Shown: in pieces, positions 26,407-38,032 of the stretch
Numbering within the stretch: position 1 is the first letter of the stretch
Layout of the letters: every line of letters begins with the position of its first letter
Source: Himantopus leucocephalus
Taxonomy: Eukaryota > Chordata > Aves > Charadriiformes > Recurvirostridae
NCBI GenBank assembly: GCA_003993805.1
Contig: RSEF01000003.1
Span: 43,365,957 to 43,429,956 of the forward strand
Reading direction: 5' to 3'
DNA: 64,000 bases
Notes under the pieces: generated by a model
What the model was told of the DNA's origin: nothing
What the model saw: the letters and a program-made list of their open reading frames with translations, nothing else
The model's database searches: none
Translations under genes and position numbers: made by a program

Positions 26407-26432
26407 CTCTGTCAAAGTCCCATTGAATTCAG
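26407..26432. repeat. Near-palindrome, probable ancient amniote repeat
   Basis: The core 'cccattgaattcagtggg' is an 18-bp palindrome except for one T/C difference, which still allows a G:U pair in RNA. Similar 'cccattgacttcaatggg' cores occur widely in turtle and bird genomes as parts of very old interspersed repeats. The family is not assigned. Confidence 0.5.
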
Positions 26433-26977
26433 TGGGAGCTGGCTCAAAACAAATTTTCCCCTGTTACCAGCATCCTTTTGCAGTTCTGAAACATGTCTCT
26501 TAAGGCCTGTTTTCAGGTGCTGACGTTCAAGCCAGTGCAAAAACAAAGACTGCGCAATCCATGTATCTGCAGTAGCACATAAGATATTCAGCTATTCCTT
26601 GCAGTAGAAGCCAGCTGATTCATGCTTCATTAACCTGCACAAAATTTGTAGTCTTCCCTCTATCCCTAAGCAATAATTAACAGCTGAGTGCTGTAATGAC
26701 TTCATGTTTTACTAAGACTTCATTTTTTACTAAATATAAAACAGCACATTTACTAGCACGTTAAGGAGTATTACCATCAATAATTAAAAAGTGAACTACA
26801 ACTGTCCAAATAAATGAAAAGAGTATATTTTATAATGCATGATTCTTGCTCTTATATTGCATTTAGTCACTTCCTAATTTGCAACATCTAGTGATTCACT
26901 GCAAATTAATGCTATCCTAATGCATATATGTTTTACGAATGAATCTTTAAACATCTGTTCTTCTCTCTCTGCAAAAG
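26433..26977. other. AT-rich non-coding stretch
   Basis: AT-rich sequence leading to the pyrimidine tract of the next candidate exon. No gene or named repeat is seen. Confidence 0.6.
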
Positions 26978-27033
26978 GTAGCCGTGAGTGCAACTGGGAA
27001 AGAAAGCTATCGGCCAACAGAAAAGAATGACAG
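26978..27033 (+). CDS. Candidate internal exon, unknown protein
   Basis: The acceptor is 'ttcttctctctctgcaaaag' and the donor is CAG|GTAAAG. Eighteen codons plus two bases are open in phase 0, reading VAVSATGKESYRPTEKND. The other frames contain stops. The phase-0 start matches the phase-0 end of the candidate at 11998. A following exon would have to begin with one base, and no convincing partner is seen in this window. The peptide is hydrophilic and unrecognised. Confidence 0.4.
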
Positions 27034-30000
27034 GTAAAGAGACGCACAAGAACCCCACAAAACATGCAGGAAAAGTCCTGTTTCACCTGTCTTGTCTTTT
27101 AACCACTAGGATTCACCAGAAGATATTTTGCCTTGGAGGATTGCTGAGATACTTCAGGAGCACCCAAAAGACTGACTAAGCTTAATCAACGCTGTGCTAG
27201 TAAAACAGAGTATCGTTGAGTGAGGACCCCTTGTGAGGTAGAGGGAGGTGGTATAGAGCAACATCTGCAAAGGATGGGTATGTTTGCAAGGCTTGTTTGT
27301 CAGCTGGAGTCATGACATTGCCACACGCTCCGCAGGATGCGGGGCCGTGGGGCTGCCCACTCTCACAGACGGACACCAGCTGCAGGGACTTGGAGCCAGA
27401 GAGCAGAAGTAAAGGGTTAGAGAGGAACAGGGGCTGCCTTTACTTCCATCTTTATGCCCTGCTTCCTACAGCATGGCTGAGATGCCCCACAGCCTGGGCA
27501 AAACATTCAAAGGAACACCCATCCATCCCCTGTTCAAAAATTTAGTTGTGCCCTACGGATCCTTAGCTTCATGGAAAATCACAGCAGCTTCTTTAGGACA
27601 GGCTCTGACTTAGCCCTATTATTCAGAGAGCAACATAGAGATTAACACATGGACTCAAGAGAGAGAGAATGAGACAGAAAGAAGATTGATAATCATAATT
27701 AAAAGTCTATGAGACACTCATATACGATGTTTTGTTACCAGGGTAAGTTGTATTATGTCCGTGCCAGTGGAACTTAATAGCAAGTCATTAGCCATCAAAT
27801 CACTAATACTGATTTTAAATCAAATAATGTCTCTTTGAGATTTACATGTAAGAGCTTGGGTGTCTGAAAAATAATGTGCTACTTAATCATTAGACCAATT
27901 AGGGGCTGCAGGTTAAATATGCTACATAAAGGAGAGGCACTGTTTTCCGCAAGACAATAGGTCTGGTTCTGATTTCATTTACCAAAAGAGCCCCACTAAG
28001 TCAAATATTTGAAGTCAGATCCATAAGATTAGAATTTGGCCTAGCCTTTCAGATTTTTATCTTTTTTTCACCCAGTGATTAAAGACAAGACCTCATTACA
28101 TGTGATCAGCTGCTGTGGTGTACTATTTTAAATGTAAGTCTTTCAAGGTGTGAGAACGTGAGAAAACCAAAGTGGATTAAATAAAAACATGTACCTTCCT
28201 TTTTTTGCCTTCCGGTATAATTTATATATACTCACCTTCCTGTTTATATTGTAAAAATAGTCAAAACTAATGAAAATAAAATCTCTTCCTAGCTAGCACT
28301 TTGAAAGGAAGCCTGAGCCTGGAGGAAATTTCACAGCTGAGCTGCAGGCTCCTGGGGAAAAGGAGGCTTTATAGCAGAAGTGCTGCTGACACAACCTTCA
28401 GTGCAGTGATGCTGGCAGTTCTTACAATGTGTGCAAGGTCTTCTAGTCTGAGAAATGCTAAAAAAAATTGAAGGCAGTTTGTTTTCAAAGGCATCACTTC
28501 CCATCTTATCGTGGGCAAGTTGCAGTTAGGGTCATGTGTATTTGCAATCCATGGGCTCTCTGACCAAGCCCTCTTCAGCTCTTTTTTTCCAAACAAGATT
28601 TCTTTTGAAGTGAGTGAGAAGTTCTGAACAGGGTATAGTTATATATAGTTACACAGCAAAGCCCAAATTACTGAATATAAGGGGGAGGACCATAAAAACT
28701 GTAGATTCCTGGATCGAGGAGGAGAGAGGAGGGATAGATGAAGCAGCTCCTCTGTTTCCAGCACGGAACAGATTTTTCTATATGCTGCATCACTACTCAG
28801 CGCACTACGGTAATGCAGCCAGCTGGTCTCTTGTTCATTTGGGCTGTTACAGTCCCTATGCATCATGTTGTATGACAGGTTATTATAGCAGACGCTGGAG
28901 GAAGTCCTGGCTCTTCTTTCTTTGGTCAGTGGAAAAATTCCAACTAAGGATTTCATCCCAAAGGTCAAACCCAGGGAGAAACAGAGGAGTGAATGAGGAC
29001 ATGGATTTACAGAGTTTCTTACTATGGCCTCAGTATTAGGGCAGGACGGTTCAGGTTAGCACAAATAAGGCACCTTTTGGTGCCTTCAACGATACCAAAA
29101 TAGCAACAGTTGGCACTTCTCATGCTCTTTTCTTGGTGGTACCTCTAAGTGGTTTAATGTCACCTCAGTGACAATCTGCAGCAGCCCTCCAAGGTGCGTT
29201 CGGCTAAGCTCCTTTCTACTGCTCTCAAGGCAGGCAAAGAGCCAAGAAAGCAAGATGGGTGACAGGGACACAGAAGTAATCTTACATGAGTGAGATCTTT
29301 GGAGAGTCCAGCTGGGTCTCCACGACAAAGGATTACACTGCTGTAATGTGTGCCAGGGTATCACTAATGACCGTTCCCCCACCACTGCTCTGCAGCTCCG
29401 CTGACAAGCAGCAACACCAGCTGCACAGGGATCCCTAGTGCCCGCTGGGCTTATGGGTTTATTACTTCAGCGTGAATCACCATGATCATTTTCCACCAGT
29501 ACCTGCTTGTTTGTGAAGCACCCTCATGAAAAGCGTAACGAAGAAAATGTACCCGACCCACAGCAGTGCGTGGCACATGGTATTAAACGTGTTCCCTTTA
29601 ATGCCGCACAAGGGACTTTTGTCTGAATGACTTAACGTACATCTGTCAGGGGCATTGTTCCAGGCCTTATTCTTGTAGGAAATCTTTGGGTCTGAACAGA
29701 GAGCTGAGCTTTCTTAAATTATAACTATCCACTGCCAAACCCACACTATTTTCCATTATGTGAGCTGTGGGCTTCTTATTCTGCTGTTTGTAATCTGGAA
29801 AGTAGAAATTAAGCATCCTCCTTACCTGCCATTTAGCCTCCTGTTTCAAAAACACTAGCTTTTGTTTCCTTCACTGTTAACTGTTTCCTCGCTATTTATC
29901 CATTTTTGCTGTGGGGAAATGTTCATCTTTTGCACTAGCATTTCACAGAAAGCAAAGCGGAGCCTTGAGGGTATGTCTGGGACACAGGCAACGTCTGCAG

Positions 30001-31123
30001 TGTCAGTTGGTTTCATATCTCTGGAAAGCCATGAAGCGGTGAAAGCCCGAATGGAAGCGCCCTTCCCCGTGCCTAGGGGTTATAACCCCGGCTGCTGTGT
30101 ACGCTGCTGACCTCCAACTCCACGCCAGGCATCGCCAGTTCTGGGGGAGGAAGGGCAGGCAGGTCTGCCGGAGCTGCTGCCCCGAGGACTTGACTGCAGA
30201 TGGTCTGTGGGAGCCATCCTGCCTCTTTCCCCTCTTGGCTCCATCCCTTCAGGGAGGAATCGCAGACCTTGAGCTGCAAGAAGATTCAAGGACATGGTTT
30301 GTCCTTACCTTAACTGGGAAATGCTGGAAAGACCCAGCCAGCCATCTGGCTTCTCCATCAGGTTGCTAGCGCTGTTTCACAGAGGAGTCTTCAAAGTCAG
30401 GAAGCGACCCTGGATCCATGGTGTGGAAAGGAAGGAGCTACTGGCCAAGCATGTCTGATTTCAGCTTCTCATGACCCCAAGAAATATCACAAATCTTTGT
30501 CGAGGGTTAAAAATCAGCCCATCGGAGAGATGACTTTTATCCAGAGACCTAGACTACTTTACAGACCTGGGTTTTGGAAAGGTGTGAAGCAAAAGTGAAA
30601 GATTCATACTGCAGATTCCTGTTCAGCATTTATGTCAGTCCACCAGAAGCCCAGGAGTCAGTAAATCTGTGAGATGTTTTAATAACTCTCAGCTAAAGCC
30701 TAATTCACTAATCTGTCAATACAGAGAAGCTTTATTGCTGTAGAAAAATAGATCCACTCAGTGCATGCACGTATTTTTCTAAATGTGGGAGGATTATGGA
30801 CACAGATAATCTCCTACTTTTGCTGCTGGTGTATATTGTTTATTAACTATCCTCTGTTCTAAAAGCTCAGCTCTTGCCACTTACCAGCTTTTAGGTGGAA
30901 TTTGTAGCATGTGTGTAATCACTGAGAGACACCTACACACACAGAGCTGCACATATATGTGTACATACCCACACGTACAGTTTTCTACATTGCAGAAAGC
31001 ACTGTCCAGGCATTTCCATTCGAAAAAAAAAATCATATTAATTGCTGAAAACTTTCGCAGCTATTAAACTTTCTGGATGAATTGTGGCAGATCTGATCAA
31101 GTTGCTTCCTCTTTCTGCTTCAG
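27034..31123. other. Non-coding stretch, nothing recognised
   Basis: A 141-codon + strand frame (28614-29039) is open but has no motif or splice context. A perfect hairpin lies at 29067-29086. The rest is intron-like, AT-rich in parts, with no recognisable repeat. Confidence 0.5.
29067..29086. other. Perfect short inverted repeat
   Basis: AAGGCACC, four T, then GGTGCCTT gives a perfect 8-bp stem with a 4-base loop. The pairing does not extend outward, so it is too short for a microRNA precursor. It may be coincidental. Confidence 0.8.
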
Positions 31124-31174
31124 CTCTGTGGCTGGAAAATGTGAAAAACAGACCCACATATGCAGCTCTTCAAG
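31124..31174 (+). other. Weak candidate exon
   Basis: A strong acceptor (ttgcttcctctttctgcttcag) precedes a 51-nt segment ending at a weak donor, CAAG|GTTTCT. Two frames are open: LWLENVKNRPTYAALQ (two leading bases, one trailing) and SVAGKCEKQTHICSSS (one leading, two trailing). The second could follow the candidate at 26978. The ambiguity and the weak donor keep this low. Confidence 0.2.
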
Positions 31175-31471
31175 GTTTCTCAGGTCCTGGAAGGAGAAGA
31201 ACGGAAACCCCCAAGATAAAAATAGAGGACACGACTTGAGGCATGTTCAAGGTTGCATAGGAAGTTCCTGATGACTGATATGGGCATTTCATCAGGCTCT
31301 GCATGAGACACCGGACTATGCATTTTCTGATAAGGCTAGAAAGAAAAACAGAACAGGTACGCTGTTCACTGCACAGCTGCACAGTGTCCATCCTTCCAAA
31401 GGAAGAGGTAAAGGTCCTGACAAAACAATTACATGAGGGTGCAGTGAAAGTCTGTGTTGTAATGGGGGGCT

Positions 31472-31506
31472 ACACACACACACACACATGCATGCACACA
31501 CACACA
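31472..31506. repeat. (CA)n microsatellite with central interruption
   Basis: Two CA runs are separated by 'tgcatg'. Confidence 0.95.
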
Positions 31507-32448
31507 GGGTTACTGGTGTGAAAACTCCAAGGGCAACTTTATCAGAGTCATTTCCCTGCAGCAGCTGGCTTTGCAGCCCTGAAAACCTAAATGTTCTTCT
31601 AATATTGGACTTTTGGTATGGTGTTTTATGACTTCATTTGTCATATAGTTTTATCTTAGGTACTGCCTTTATTTGTGCTTTAAACTGGAGGATATGTGGA
31701 GAAAGGGCAATAACTTGCCTATAATAGGGGGCAGCAAGAACAATTTCCTTGCCTATTTTTGCACAAAACAGACGCAAAATATTCAGTGTAAGAGAGTTTT
31801 GATGATACCTTATCTTTCAAGTCTTTCTCATATTTTCCAGTAATGGTGCTATTATGTATCTTTGATTCTTTTTATGATTACAGCCTGTGACATCCTAGTG
31901 CACTGCATGAATTTATCTGTTTGCAATGATATGGAAGCTTTCATTTCCACTTCACTGCTTCCCTTATCTGCCAGCTGCCCATCATTCTCTGTCTCTTTGG
32001 CGTCTTCTCTTTTTCCTCACTCCTCTCCCCCCTTCCCCCCAAAAAGAAGAAATCAACTTTCATTTGAAAAATAACCTCAGTATGATAACTTTCTGACCCT
32101 GGGTGGAAATACTTGTTACAAATGCGACCCGTTTGCCCCGTGTCGTTGAAGGCGGGGGGTGAGTTAAAGACAGCACCTAAAATGGAGAGTGTATAGAAGT
32201 CCAACAGATGTGCACCAGGACTGCCCTGTGCAGGACGGGCAAGGCTAGCAGAAGCGTGTGCCTTTGCTCGCATAGGTGCTTTCATCACAGTGGTCAAGAC
32301 AATAATGGTTTTCTTTACAGCCTGGTAAGGACGCAGGTGGCCTGGAAAGACTATTACTTTGGTGATAGGATACACAGGAATAACGATGATTAATAGATCA
32401 GAGAGCTCTGATGTGTCCTACATAAACCTAGAACCCTTAAATTCCAAA
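31507..32448. other. Non-coding stretch, nothing recognised
   Basis: A minus-strand frame of 144 codons (31941-32375) is open but has no motif. A T/C-rich tract at about 31965-32045 is visible. No gene is called. Confidence 0.55.
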
Positions 32449-32545
32449 GGGGGAGGGGGCGGGACGGGACGGGACGGGACGGGACGGGACGGGAAGGGAA
32501 GGGAAGGGAAGGGAAGGGAAGGGAAGGGAAGGGAAGGGAAGGGAA
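32449..32545. repeat. Compound (GGGAC)n/(GGGAA)n pentanucleotide repeat
   Basis: After a G-rich lead-in come six perfect GGGAC units (32461-32490) and then eleven perfect GGGAA units (32491-32545). Every unit has a GGG run, so the + strand has high G-quadruplex potential. The switch from C to A at the fifth position is abrupt, as if one mutated unit had expanded. A + strand frame reads through it as Gly/Arg/Lys/Asp/Glu-rich sequence, which is a by-product of the repeat. Confidence 0.98.
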
Positions 32546-32959
32546 GAACCTTTTCAGGAAGATGGAGTACCATGAATGTGGCCCATGGACAAGGCATGGT
32601 GCCAGGAGCTGGCCTGCTGCAGAGGGATCAGGCCCTCTAGCTGCAAGCAGCTAGTGGGAGCGCTCTGAACCTCAGTCCTCTTGCCATTGACCATAGACAG
32701 AGTTTAGGAACAAGTGTCTAGCCTTGCCTCAGAAAGTAAGCACTGTGAATATTTACTGTTCCTCCCTCTTCCTTCTCTTCTACAGGCCTGAGTTTCTTTT
32801 TCAGACAAATGGGTTTATAATAATAATCCGGTCATTTTAAATAACATGGATAAAAAAGACTGAGGGAAGAGTTTGGCGCTATTGACTTCATCCCAGTAAA
32901 GCCACTCAGAACCTTAACTCCCAGAGGCCTACAGGCTCGAACCTCACTCCTATAATCTG
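32546..32959. other. Non-coding stretch, nothing recognised
   Basis: No gene or nameable repeat is visible between the pentanucleotide repeat and the MIR-like relic. Confidence 0.6.
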
Positions 32960-33100
32960 CCTGCCATGAGCTGCAGAGCACTGATGACGGCAGGGTTTGT
33001 GGCTAAGGGGCAGAGGTTGGGGTTGGACAACCTGAACTCTGCCACTGCTCCCCTGTGTCACCTTGGCCAAGTCACCAAAACTCCCCCGGCACCTCTCTTA
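32960..33100 (+). repeat. MIR-like SINE relic, sense
   Basis: 'gttggacaacctgaactctg', 'ccactgctcccctgtgtcac' and 'cttggccaagtcacc' follow the order of the MIR core (compare 'ctctgccacttactagctg' and 'tgtgaccttgggcaagtca'). It is diverged and the boundaries are approximate. Confidence 0.6.
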
Positions 33101-36100
33101 ACTGCTGTTTTATTGAACCCCATCTGCTCACAGTTGACGGGAGGATGGTGCAAGCCACAGAAGACAGACCAACCGCCACATTTCTCTGGTTCCCACATAG
33201 TACAGTGTCGAAGTAAAAGCAACCGCAATACCCTGGCAATGGATCTCCTCTGCTTCACCACTTGCAAATAGCTGTATGATTCACTTAGCAGCCTGCAGAC
33301 CACAGCCTCTCCTGCCGTAAAAGGCCGCTTCATTGATTTCAGTAAGCACTTCAGTCCTCTCCCCAGATAATTTAACCACAGGTGTATTTTATCTCCACAT
33401 ACTTTCCTGGAGTTACACACGACCTTCCCAGAAGCAAATTTGGTTCAATGGGTTTCCTCCTTTGATATATCCCCTTATGCAAAATATAGCTTAGAAAAGG
33501 TATATTTATCGCATTCTCAGTAAAAGTAAAAAGAAAAAGCCACAATTTCTTCCGAAAAGAAAAAAGCTGTTCAGTCTTCAAAATTTTTGGATGAAAATTA
33601 ATCAGTCAGCTTAAGTTCTATTTCCTCTTCCCTTCCCCAGAATAATATTAGTTTCTGCTTCCACAAAGCGCATAGATCATCCTCAGCAGGAAGCCAGGTA
33701 GAGCACATTAAAGAAGTGATATAGTGGATTGGGGTTTATGAAGAGAAGAGGCAGTGCCTGGTTGGTCTAACCATGAAACGTTGTCTGGCTGAGGTATGTT
33801 TAATCTTTTGCTACGCAGACACCTTCTAAGCAACTTATCTTCTTATGGGATATTTTTAATAGTTTTTTTGGAAGCAATGAATAATGCCTTTCTCGGTGTC
33901 ATGCAGTGATCCAGTGTACTGCAAATCCTTCTAGCTACTAGTGCAAATCCTTCTCCTACACAGACCTTAGGAATTTCACATTTAAAGTAAATATTTGCTC
34001 ACTGAAAATTGTCTTAGAGTTAACCATAAGGCAAGGTATTGCCCCCAAACAGCACTTTGTTAATGCAAGTCCCATTTAAATAGATTTAAAAAAAGGAGTC
34101 AAAGTTTGGATTCCCATCCAGATCAAAAGCACTCCAAGTTCAAGCAGCATTTGGTTTGAAGGCCTTTTTAAAAACACACAGTAGTCATAGACTATAGCTC
34201 AAATATAATTTAAAATAACTGGTGGTCAAATAGGAGATGTTTATGTTTAACACAGGTATGGTATTGAGTTTGGCCATGTTTCTGATGAAAGGTATATCCA
34301 TGTCCTAGTAAGAATTGGGGGGGGCAGGAACAAAGCAACAACTCTTAGAGCACAAGCAAACCAAAAAGTTTGTCAAGTAAGAAATGTAGCCTTGGGCTCT
34401 GTCCCTGCCTTCCCTCCCTGTTTACCTCCTCCAACATACATCTGTGGAATTCAGTCCAAGAAGAAACCTGTGATGCCAGCCCCTTTGATATCATGGCACA
34501 GAAGCTGATGAAGGTACTGGGTGGCTCTTGCACTTCTTCCTCCAGCTTGTGCTCCTGCATGATTCCGGGGGTGATCTTGTGCTGGTGCTGACAATACATG
34601 ACCGAGTGGTACAACACACAGCTGGCAGAGCTACAAGTAATGAGGGTGGATGGATCACAGATGCATCTGGGCCAGCAGCTCCTGCCTGGCTGGTAGGCTG
34701 GTTTGGCCCAAGGAGCAGATCCATTGAATTACACCAAGCACCCTTGGTCACTTCATACATAGCTGTCATGACCCGGCCAGGCCTGGAAAAGCATCTTTTC
34801 TAATTAAAACTGAAAGGGACATTTATGAGCTCAGCTTTTTCTCCTCTTGCTGCTGTTTTGGGGCATGATTCAAAATCAGCCAAAAAATTGCTGGAGTTGG
34901 ATTCATCTGAACTAGTTGCCCTTGGCTTGCTTTATGCCCCGTGGAGTGAGCGAGCCATGTTAGGTTAGCTAGGCTTCCTTTGCTCCTGCTTGTTGACACC
35001 TTTGAAACAAACCATTGGTGACAGGATACTGCTTTAATTGCCACCTTCAAAATGGGAAAATAGTGTTGCCTGTCTCCACCTCCCAAAGGTTATGCAAGAT
35101 TTAATTCATCCATTCATCTGCTCACTCCTCTTGTAAATGGCTTTGAGATTCCTGAAGGGAAGGAAATTAGCGGTTATGCATAAGGTCAGGTAAGCTCACC
35201 CACCCTTTGTTATGATGCAGCTCTGCGTGATCATCTTTTAGAGGAAATCTTGTGCTGAAACCAGTGCTAAACTCAGCAGGAGTGAAAAACCTTACATCGC
35301 CTAAAAAATAATATTTCTTTTTTGGCATACTCTAATATGGTCATTCCTCATAAGCATTCGTGTTGTTAGTTCTGCTTGCCTTGAGATCTCAGCCGTAAGT
35401 AAAATCACTGCAAGAAGAAAAACAAAAGACCTTTCTGGACTGATCTGTCATTTGCATTTTCAGTGGTGCAGTCTGTGTGTGTCGAGGCTTAGAGGTTTTC
35501 CTTGAAAGTTGATGTGCTCTGGGGAGTATCTTTTTTCCTGCTATGTCTTCATCTTTACAGCTTGTTGTGCTCTCCCACTGCCAGTCCAGGGACTGCCTGA
35601 GTGCCAGCAACACCTAAGCAGTGCTTTTGCTCTAAGAGCCTCCCGAGGGCCGGGTGCTGTCAGCTGGTTGGCACTGGTAGGCCACCTCCAGCAATGCCCT
35701 GGAGGAAGGGAAGTCAGGAAGCACTTGCAAATGGTTCAGTTTTGGCTGCAGGTGGTGGTAAGGGCACGGGCACACTGGCAATGGGTGAAGCCAGGGGAAG
35801 CACCCGCTTCAGTCACTCCAGCTCATATGCCTTTCCCCGCTTCCAGTCTGGGTGATTTTCCTGGCAATGTGGGAAAAGGGGCTTCAGCTGCCATGCAGGG
35901 AGCTGCGGGGTGCCAGTGTCTGCCCACCTTCCCAGCCGCCCTGCAGCTGTCGGCAGGGATGCGCTGATCCCGAACCCATGCATCTGCTCAGCCCTGATGT
36001 CTCCCCAGGGGGCCAAGGCATGGGGACATGTGCCTTATGTGAGGTGTCAGAGCTNGCTGCTTTGCCCCAGCACAGACCCTTTGCAGGGTCTCTTTGGACC

Positions 36101-37932
36101 TTTGTGCACGGTGGACCTCCTTCATCCCCTCCTGGCACTTAAAAAGAAGGAAAAAAACAGTGTCATGTTTTTAACCAAGGCAATTCTGCATCAGTGCCAG
36201 GTTTTATTGTCATCCCTGTTGTTAGCTTCTTGTGATAGAGGCACCAAGCTGGATCCTTCATCACCTTTCACACAGAGACCCTGTTGGCTTCACTAGGGCG
36301 CTGGCTGGTGTCCTGGGTATGGGTGCTACCAGAAACACAGCAAGGATGGGGTCACAAGCCTTCATTCTTTTGTAACTCCAGGGTAAGAAAAGTTTATAGT
36401 CACTATTTGAAAATGCAAGGATAACGTTCTGCCACTTCTGAGGGTTTTGTTAGGCTTTTCTTTCAGCAGGTCCCACACAATGTAGTTAAACCAAATGCAG
36501 TGAGGGGAGGAAGCACATACAGGATCACAAAAAAATGGCCAGGACAAGGCTCAGATAGACTGTGTGTCTCTTGGCTTTCCGTGCATGTGAGTGACGGTGC
36601 CCCTCTGACAGCATCCGCTTCTCTGTGAGAGGAGGGATGTACTGCTTGGGCACAACTCATCTTTTATAGGAGTGGGCTCTGGCTCTTGGCAGAGCTCCTA
36701 GACCTTGGCTTGCTCCTGCATAGCAAGCTCAGAGAGTGCTGCTAACACTCTGAGTTTTCTCAGGCAAAAAAAATCTTTTCAGGTGAAATTACCATTAGGA
36801 AACTTCCACTGCCAGGCAATATAGGTTTATATGTATATGTATTTAAGGTACCACTGAAAGGAAATATACTGACATGAGGAAAATGTCCAAGGAAATTATG
36901 ATGCACACTAACAATGTTCCAATTAATTAATAGTAAGTGACACGGGAAGGAAGCGTTTGATGCGGGACCATCTGCTCAGAGCTGTGGCAGTTCTGCAGCA
37001 TGGGGCGAGTCAGAGCACTGGAGCCGTGAGCAAGCGAGGGCTCCCTGCTGCACTTTGACGCAGGTGGCTCGGTAGCTGTGAAAGGAGATTTTTGAAGGAC
37101 ACAGGAGTTTACTAATTAAAAAGATAAATCTCCTGAATTGCACTCCTATAATTACATTATCATTACAGCAAACGCAGCTAAATTAACTTACAGGAGCATG
37201 GCTTTTGCCTTGCCCCACTATGTTTACATACAAATCCCTTCATGTAGCAGCCCCTTGACTGCTTTGCTGGCTTGTTTAGTACCATATGTTTCATCCTGTA
37301 CACTCCAATGGGCAAATCCAGTCATCTTAATAGTCTCAATAACTGCATCACAAAGTCTAGAACACCGATTTTGGTCATATGGTGCTCTGTCTCCCCAGTG
37401 ACGGGGGAGTCTGACTCACTGCCTGAGCTCAGATCACCTGTCAGAACTTATCTTTTCTCTTTAAATCATTGCATTTGGTATTCTTCTGCCACAGCAACAC
37501 ACTCAGACCTTTACTTCTTGCAAAGCTCAGCCCTGCCTCCCCAGAACTCAGCATTGTGCCTTGGGATTGTTGTGCATGGCTCTTTGTGACTGTGATTTAA
37601 GTGAGGCTGGTTTGCGCCATGGGAAGCGATGCTCGTTTCTACAGAAGTTGGGGAGGGAAGAAAATGTTCAAACTGCGAGTGGAGGAAAGGAACAGTAACA
37701 CCAAAGCCCCAGGCTTTGCAGTGAGAAACACAGGCATGGTTAATAACAGCCCAGTTTCTCCTCCTGTGCCATTTGGGTGATGTTGTCTTCACTGCTGTCA
37801 GCCTGTGAGCTGGCAGGAAGGTGAAGGGGCTGTGCTGCAAAGAGCACCATGTGGGATGGAGAAAGGGAACACCTTGTTAAGTGTGTTTAATATCAAATGC
37901 CAGGAAAAAAAGCATCTGTCTTCCACTGAAAA
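33101..37932. other. Non-coding stretch, nothing recognised
   Basis: Long intron-like sequence. 'gcaaatccttct' occurs twice near 33921-33954. A fragment near 35125-35160 ('aaatggctttgagattcctg') resembles the 3' part of old SINEs. A 152-codon + frame (35509-35967) lies in GC-rich sequence and has no motif. A single n at 36055 has no duplicated flanks. Confidence 0.5.
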
Positions 37933-38032
37933 NNNNNNNNNNNNNNNNNNNNNNNNNNNNNNNNNNNNNNNNNNNNNNNNNNNNNNNNNNNNNNNNNNNN
38001 NNNNNNNNNNNNNNNNNNNNNNNNNNNNNNNN
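37933..38032. other. Assembly gap, 100 N
   Basis: Exactly 100 N, a default-size placeholder. Neither flank shows a repeat I can name. Confidence 0.98.

Noticed and set aside
28614..29039. 141-codon + strand open frame
   Set aside because: No motif, the opposite strand is also open for 109 codons, and there is no splice context.
32359..32640. Gly/Arg/Lys/Glu repeat protein read through the pentanucleotide repeat
   Set aside because: A direct consequence of the (GGGAC)/(GGGAA) repeat, with no coding signal on either side.
35509..35967. 152-codon + strand open frame
   Set aside because: Same reasons: GC-rich context, no motif, overlapping open frames on both strands.
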